From a virus: a stretch of DNA of 22,854 bases. The position numbers and the translations under genes were made by a program. Below, in pieces: positions 19,213-22,854 of the stretch (position 1 is its first letter; every line of letters starts with the position of its first letter). The notes under the pieces were generated by a model. That model was not told the origin of the DNA. It did no database searches and was given only the letters and a program-made list of their open reading frames with translations. The stretch covers positions 1 through 22,854 of the IMG/VR virus record IMGVR_UViG_3300037468_000232, one strand, 5' to 3'.

Positions 19213-19571
19213 CAGCTGATCTCCTCGTAACCGATGACCAGCTCAAGGTCGCTGGCGGCACTGGCTACTGCGCGAAGGCTGTGGCCCTCCTCCAGGTAGA
19301 TGTAACCTTCGCGGGTTACCAGCACTTGAGTAGCGTCGGCAGGCACGGCGATGGTGCTAGCAATCTTGAAGCCGGTGGTGCCGTTGTAGTGCTCCAGGGT
19401 GATGTCCGCTGCGTTTGTGCCATCCACGTTGGCGCAGTAGACCGAGTTGATCTTGAAGACCTTGCCGCTGGCAGCACTATTGCTCAGCGCAGCAGCTAGT
19501 GAAGCCGTCACGGCGTAGCCGACAGTTTTGCCGGTGATCGTCGTTGGACTTTTAAGGTTCGGTGCAGCCAT
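19212..19571 (-). CDS. Phage virion protein, 119 aa
   Basis: A 119-residue protein starting MAAPNLKSPTTITGKTVGYA. It forms a run of strands (KVFKINSVYCANVDGTNAAD, then ITLEHYNGTTGFKIAST and TQVLVTREGYIYLEEGHSLR) that ends in SDLELVIGYEEIS. The layout is typical of small beta-sandwich structural proteins in marine and freshwater phages, often placed between tail tip and fibre genes. It overlaps the fibre gene as TGATG and is 3 bp after the upstream gene. The exact place in the virion is not known. Confidence 0.7.
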   Translation of the reverse strand: MAAPNLKSPTTITGKTVGYAVTASLAAALSNSAASGKVFKINSVYCANVDGTNAADITLEHYNGTTGFKIASTIAVPADATQVLVTREGYIYLEEGHSLRAVASAASDLELVIGYEEIS

Positions 19572-19574
19572 GAT

Positions 19575-20234
19575 TCAAGATGCCCACCATGAGGGATAAA
19601 TGTCAGCCTCAAACCCGTAGGTTTGGATAACCCAGTCTACATAGTAATCTGACTCATCGCCTGAGCTAGCGCCACCAGCAGCAAGAGAAACCGACACCGT
19701 AAGATCAAGTCCAGCACTGCTGTTATCTGCAACTACGCCACCTACGATGGATGCGGTAACAGTCAGATCAGCGCCTGTGGCGTCGCCAGGTGCTGACGCA
19801 ATGCCTGCTGACAACGTGATCGACACAGTGAACTCGGCGCCGTTCACGTTGGCGCCTTCTGGCGGGATCGTGACTAGCTCAACGCTGACGGTGTAACGCT
19901 GAGTGCCGGGGATGTCTTCAACCTGCGGCGCGCTGCCATAGATCCAGCTGTAGCCAGTTGGCGTGAAATATGACGGAGTTGTCATCCCGCTGAGCAAGCT
20001 GCTGGGGATGAAGAAACTTAGGAAGCGCCCCTGCTGACCAACGTAGTGGCTGCGGATGCTGAGCATCTCAGACTCAGTGAGCCCTATAAATGTCAGCCGT
20101 AGCTGCTGCTCAATAATGACGTTGCTGGTCATCACGCGAACCTGCAACCCATTCAGCGTTGGTATCTCCGAGTGCGGATGCCGCCCTGGTGTAAAGGTAC
20201 GGCTTGATGGTGTCAGCGCGGGAAAGGTTGCCAT
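19575..20234 (-). CDS. Tail protein with repeated C-terminal strands
   Basis: A 219-residue protein starting at ATG 20234 (MATFPALTPSSRTFTPGRHP). An in-frame ATG at 20270 would overlap the tail-tip gene and adds unlike sequence. Residues 1-125 pair with the protein at 17555-17992. The C-terminal part carries three degenerate repeats of about 20-22 residues (GAEFTVSITLSAGIAS, GADLTVTASIVGGVV, GLDLTVSVSLAAGGAS) and ends in an aromatic tail (YYVDWVIQTYGFEADIYPSW). It lies 2 bp behind the tail-tip gene. It is probably a minor tail or tip-attached protein, with repeats forming a small beta stack. Confidence 0.7.
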   Translation of the reverse strand: MATFPALTPSSRTFTPGRHPHSEIPTLNGLQVRVMTSNVIIEQQLRLTFIGLTESEMLSIRSHYVGQQGRFLSFFIPSSLLSGMTTPSYFTPTGYSWIYGSAPQVEDIPGTQRYTVSVELVTIPPEGANVNGAEFTVSITLSAGIASAPGDATGADLTVTASIVGGVVADNSSAGLDLTVSVSLAAGGASSGDESDYYVDWVIQTYGFEADIYPSWWAS

Positions 20235-20236
20235 AT

Positions 20237-22435
20237 CTACAGCGGAGTAAATGTACTGACAATGTTCCAATTACCCGGATCTGTTGAGCCATTTATTCCG
20301 CCTTCTGGATTAGTGCCGCCTCCAGCATATACACCGATTAAATACCAATAGCTAAATCCATCGCCTATCACGGCGGTCCACCATTCAATGCTTATGATTC
20401 CGCAAACGCCAGTGGTAGTTTTGCGATACAATCCCCAAGATGCCCCGCCAATATTGTATGAGTTGTTACTAAGGCCTACGGCAGTGGCTCTAAATTCACA
20501 CGTTCCTCCAGGCGCGGGTTGGCCGGAAATAGTAACCGAGGTCAAAGTTGAAGATATATTGGTAGTCCATGTTCCTGGCGTCCATGTATCAGGAACTGGC
20601 CCAGGTGCGGGATTGCCGTCGCCCATAAGCGTAGGCTCAAGACCTTCGGGAGCGTCTGGCGGATATTGCGGATCGCCTGGTTGTGGGTAATCAGCAAAGG
20701 GGTCAGGTGTAACGGGTGGATCATCCTGAGGGTTAAGGGGGTCTTGAGGATTGTCCCCCGTAGGATCACCGCCACCGCCACCACCGCCGCCGCCGCCAGA
20801 ACCACCGCTAACGCCAGGGAAGTCAACCGGGGGCACCTCCGTTACATCAGTATCAAAGTCGCCATCGCCTGGGATGTCCCAATCGTCTGGGTCGAGGCTG
20901 GTGTCAGCAGGGACGCTGGTATCACTTGATGAGTTGACATCGCAGGTAATGCCGCTCAAGCCTGTTGGCAGCACAAAGCCAGCGCCAACTGCTGCATTAA
21001 CTTCCTGGGCAACCACGCTGGCAAAGTTGGAATCAACCGGGAAGTGCGTCAGCTCTAGGCGCACCTCACCCGATATTGATTTGCCAATCCGATCCACTTC
21101 GTAGAGATAGTCGTGAACACTGGCAGCACCAGTTGATGGTGTGCGATCAAGCCTTACGCGCACCAGATCACCAGCCGCCAGGGTTGAGTTAAACGCATCA
21201 GGCTTTACGCCAATCCGCAGCCGGTGGGTGATGTGATTGCGCCTTGAGATAATGTAGGTGCCAACCTTCACCGCATGATTTTCTGATGCGCAGAATGCCG
21301 ATAGGTCGTGTTGCTCAAATGGCCCATCAATAGCAGTGCCGGGGTAGCGCACTTCAGCAGTGCGTATCAACGGGATGCCTAGATCATCCTGCTGCCGCCA
21401 TAACACCATCGCCGCAAACGGCTTGCGATCTGCCAGTGATGTGTAATCAATCTCAAAGGTGTCTGGGATGATGTGCTGCTCGGTGAACGTGAACTCCCAA
21501 GTCACCGCCGTAGTCTTGATGGTGCCGTTGGCGTTGGTTGGCAGCAGCGGCGTTAGCGCTTCCTTGCCGGATACCCTCGCCATCCGCAGCAGGAAATATT
21601 GCAGGTTGCGGCCAATCCAATCGCGCAGGTTGGTTGAGGTGTTGATCGAGCCGTTAAACCAAAAGCCGTTGACGTTGGTGAAGGTTGCTGCTGCTAAGAA
21701 GCTGCCGGCTGCATCAATCTGTGCATCAGGCACCCGTGAGCTGCTGCGCAGCAGGTAACGCAACAGGTCTGCGACGTTGTTGCTGGGTCCGGTGACGCCA
21801 TCAAGCAGCCGCGTGACATTCAGCCCGCCACGCACGAAACAGTGAACCTGGCGATTCCATTGCGTGATGCCATTGGGATAGGTGGCCTGGAATGCCAGCG
21901 TCGATAGCCCGGTGTAGGTGCCGCCAGTGCCGCAGTAGGACGGGCACTCTGGCGTGGTGTAGCCAGACCTGGGCACGATGAAGTTGCCGGGGATGAAGGT
22001 GCCGGCGCGCTTGTTGTAGGTCTGGCTGAAGCTGCCAACGCGGCAGCTGCGCTGAAATACATCACGCACCTGCAACGAGTTCATTGGGCCCTCGCCTAGG
22101 ACCAGGTGGTAAAAGCCGGTGACTTCATTGGTGACGCTGTTTTGGAACCTGGCCTCAGTAGCAGCCGGGCTAATGAGCACACCACCAACACCGCTGATCC
22201 GGCGGGCAAACACAATCGGGATCACCTCACCGATGACGGCACCACGCTGCGATACATCAAGCGAGTTATTGCCTTGCGCTTCCCGCTCAACCAGTGGTGT
22301 CCTTGCTTCAGCTGTTGCTGATGGCAGCCCCATTCCACCGCCTGGGCTTGGTGGTGTTATGCCTGCAATCGCAGCGGAGCGCCTTCTAATTGTTCGCCTA
22401 ATCCTTCGCCTTGTTGCGGCATTAAAGCGCTTCAT
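20237..22435 (-). CDS. Tail-tip (central fibre, gpJ-like) protein
   Basis: A 732-residue protein. It starts with a very Arg-rich segment (MKRFNAATRRRIRRTIRRRS). The next part (about 45-530) has features of tail-tip proteins: SQRGAVIGEVIPIVFARRIS, then VLGEGPMNSLQVRDVF, an inserted strand-rich part and GDLVRVRLDR/YEVDRIGKSISGEVR near its end. A low-complexity hinge follows with a ten-Gly tract and Pro/Asp-rich repeats (about 535-625). A C-terminal beta domain (from TWTTNISSTL) probably faces the host. It would close the tail tube and carry the adsorption apparatus. Position fits: directly after a tail-assembly gene (ATGA) and before minor tail genes. Confidence 0.75.
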   Translation of the reverse strand: MKRFNAATRRRIRRTIRRRSAAIAGITPPSPGGGMGLPSATAEARTPLVEREAQGNNSLDVSQRGAVIGEVIPIVFARRISGVGGVLISPAATEARFQNSVTNEVTGFYHLVLGEGPMNSLQVRDVFQRSCRVGSFSQTYNKRAGTFIPGNFIVPRSGYTTPECPSYCGTGGTYTGLSTLAFQATYPNGITQWNRQVHCFVRGGLNVTRLLDGVTGPSNNVADLLRYLLRSSSRVPDAQIDAAGSFLAAATFTNVNGFWFNGSINTSTNLRDWIGRNLQYFLLRMARVSGKEALTPLLPTNANGTIKTTAVTWEFTFTEQHIIPDTFEIDYTSLADRKPFAAMVLWRQQDDLGIPLIRTAEVRYPGTAIDGPFEQHDLSAFCASENHAVKVGTYIISRRNHITHRLRIGVKPDAFNSTLAAGDLVRVRLDRTPSTGAASVHDYLYEVDRIGKSISGEVRLELTHFPVDSNFASVVAQEVNAAVGAGFVLPTGLSGITCDVNSSSDTSVPADTSLDPDDWDIPGDGDFDTDVTEVPPVDFPGVSGGSGGGGGGGGGGDPTGDNPQDPLNPQDDPPVTPDPFADYPQPGDPQYPPDAPEGLEPTLMGDGNPAPGPVPDTWTPGTWTTNISSTLTSVTISGQPAPGGTCEFRATAVGLSNNSYNIGGASWGLYRKTTTGVCGIISIEWWTAVIGDGFSYWYLIGVYAGGGTNPEGGINGSTDPGNWNIVSTFTPL
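20767..20798. repeat. CCACCGCCG triplet tract encoding a glycine run
   Basis: A tract of CCG/CCA triplets on the plus strand encodes about ten consecutive glycines in the leftward tail-tip gene. It forms the hinge between its core and C-terminal domain. Such tracts can change length by slippage. Confidence 0.6.
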
Positions 22436-22854
22436 AACTTACAAGGTGATCCAGTCAGCTTAGAGGTGAACTTACGCGGTGGAACCTGTGCGCCGATTGG
22501 CGCCAGACTGCTGCCTAGTTCCATCTCGATTGAAGTGAAACTGCCGCTGACGCCAACCACTTCGCCAAGGTAGGAAGCAATCAACGTCTGCCCTGCTTGC
22601 GGCGTGGCGTTGCCTAGCAGGGTGTCGAACTCGTATAGCTGCAACTCAGCTAGGCGCGCCTGATCCAGCGCCTGTAGCGCCACCTCGATGGCGTTGGTGG
22701 TAGCAGGCAGCCGCACCGTGATTGACGATTCTGATTGCACCTCGCCAGCGGTGATGCCATCAGCGTCAAATGGCTGATAAGCCCAGATGTTGCCGTCATA
22801 GCCAACGCTGGTGTTGACGTAGTAAGACTGCCACCGCTGATAGGTGATGCTCCC
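22432..22854 (-). CDS. Tail assembly protein upstream of the tail-tip gene (partial)
   Basis: The frame is open to the window edge, giving at least 140 residues and lacking the start. A GTG at 22740 is in frame, but upstream codons (GSITYQRWQSYYVNTSVGYD) look coding and continuous. The visible part begins with an aromatic strand region, has a helix (AIEVALQALDQARLAELQLYEF) and ends GAQVPPRKFTSKLTGSPCKL. The place just before the gpJ-like gene and the C-terminal P-P-R-x-F...G-x-x-C form recall minor tail L / DUF1833-type tail assembly proteins. The assignment is tentative. Its stop overlaps the tail-tip start as ATGA. Confidence 0.65.
   Translation of the reverse strand, partial: GSITYQRWQSYYVNTSVGYDGNIWAYQPFDADGITAGEVQSESSITVRLPATTNAIEVALQALDQARLAELQLYEFDTLLGNATPQAGQTLIASYLGEVVGVSGSFTSIEMELGSSLAPIGAQVPPRKFTSKLTGSPCKL

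Noticed and set aside
1-22854. tRNA genes, CRISPR arrays, insertion sequences or an integrase
   Set aside because: I looked for T-loop words, regularly spaced repeats, transposase or recombinase motifs and terminal repeats and saw none that hold up; the zinc-ribbon protein at 11577-12068 only resembles InsA in its ribbon and lacks a transposase core.

Overview
The window is bacteriophage or prophage DNA, GC-rich and packed with genes. It probably comes from a tailed phage of siphovirus type that infects a unicellular cyanobacterium (Synechococcus/Cyanobium-like). The host inference rests on an RpoD-type sigma factor of cyanobacterial flavour and on several small proteins resembling ones I know from cyanobacterial phages. 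It was not confirmed by any search. Almost all genes sit in runs with 1-4 bp stop/start overlaps (ATGA, GTGA, TGATG, TAATG). I see no integrase, tRNA, CRISPR array or insertion sequence. The lifestyle is undecided.

Layout, left to right. (1) 60-1062, minus strand: a gpZ-like minor tail protein and two small genes. (2) 1063-1373: a 311-bp gene-free, locally AT-rich region full of direct and inverted repeats, a candidate replication origin or operator array. (3) 1374-4079, minus: a large primase-helicase behind a small ribbon-helix-helix protein. (4) 4172-11647, plus: a replication and recombination block with a Dda/RecD-like SF1 helicase, an SF2 helicase, a NUMOD-like DNA-binding protein, a VRR-NUC nuclease, a RecT-like annealing protein and SSB, then a string of small genes ending in a membrane-anchored helix-turn-helix protein. 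(5) 11577-13476, minus: six genes, from Gp157 down to a zinc-ribbon/HTH protein whose 3' end overlaps the plus-strand block. (6) 13565-14515, plus: a sigma-70 family factor. (7) 14492-14788 minus and 14826-14969 plus: two small genes, the first with a weak NblA-like look. (8) 14963-22854, minus: tail tip, tail fibre/receptor-binding, holin-like and endolysin genes, transcribed leftward and running off the right edge.

How it fits together. Three helicases (two of them with zinc-binding motifs), SSB, a RecT-like protein and a nuclease form a self-sufficient replication and recombination module. The two divergent control regions, 4080-4171 (RHH/primase versus helicases) and 13477-13564 (Gp157 versus sigma), are similar across almost their whole length and each carries back-to-back promoter-like boxes. 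A third promoter with the same CCCCTATA core lies before the RecT-like gene. This suggests one regulatory circuit, possibly involving the phage sigma factor and the RHH protein, that co-ordinates the early blocks.

The lysis genes (two small membrane proteins and a two-domain lysozyme/peptidase) lie downstream of the tail genes on the same strand. Tail genes occur at both window edges on the same strand, which suggests a circularly permuted genome cut at an arbitrary point. Terminase, portal, capsid and tape-measure genes must lie outside the window.
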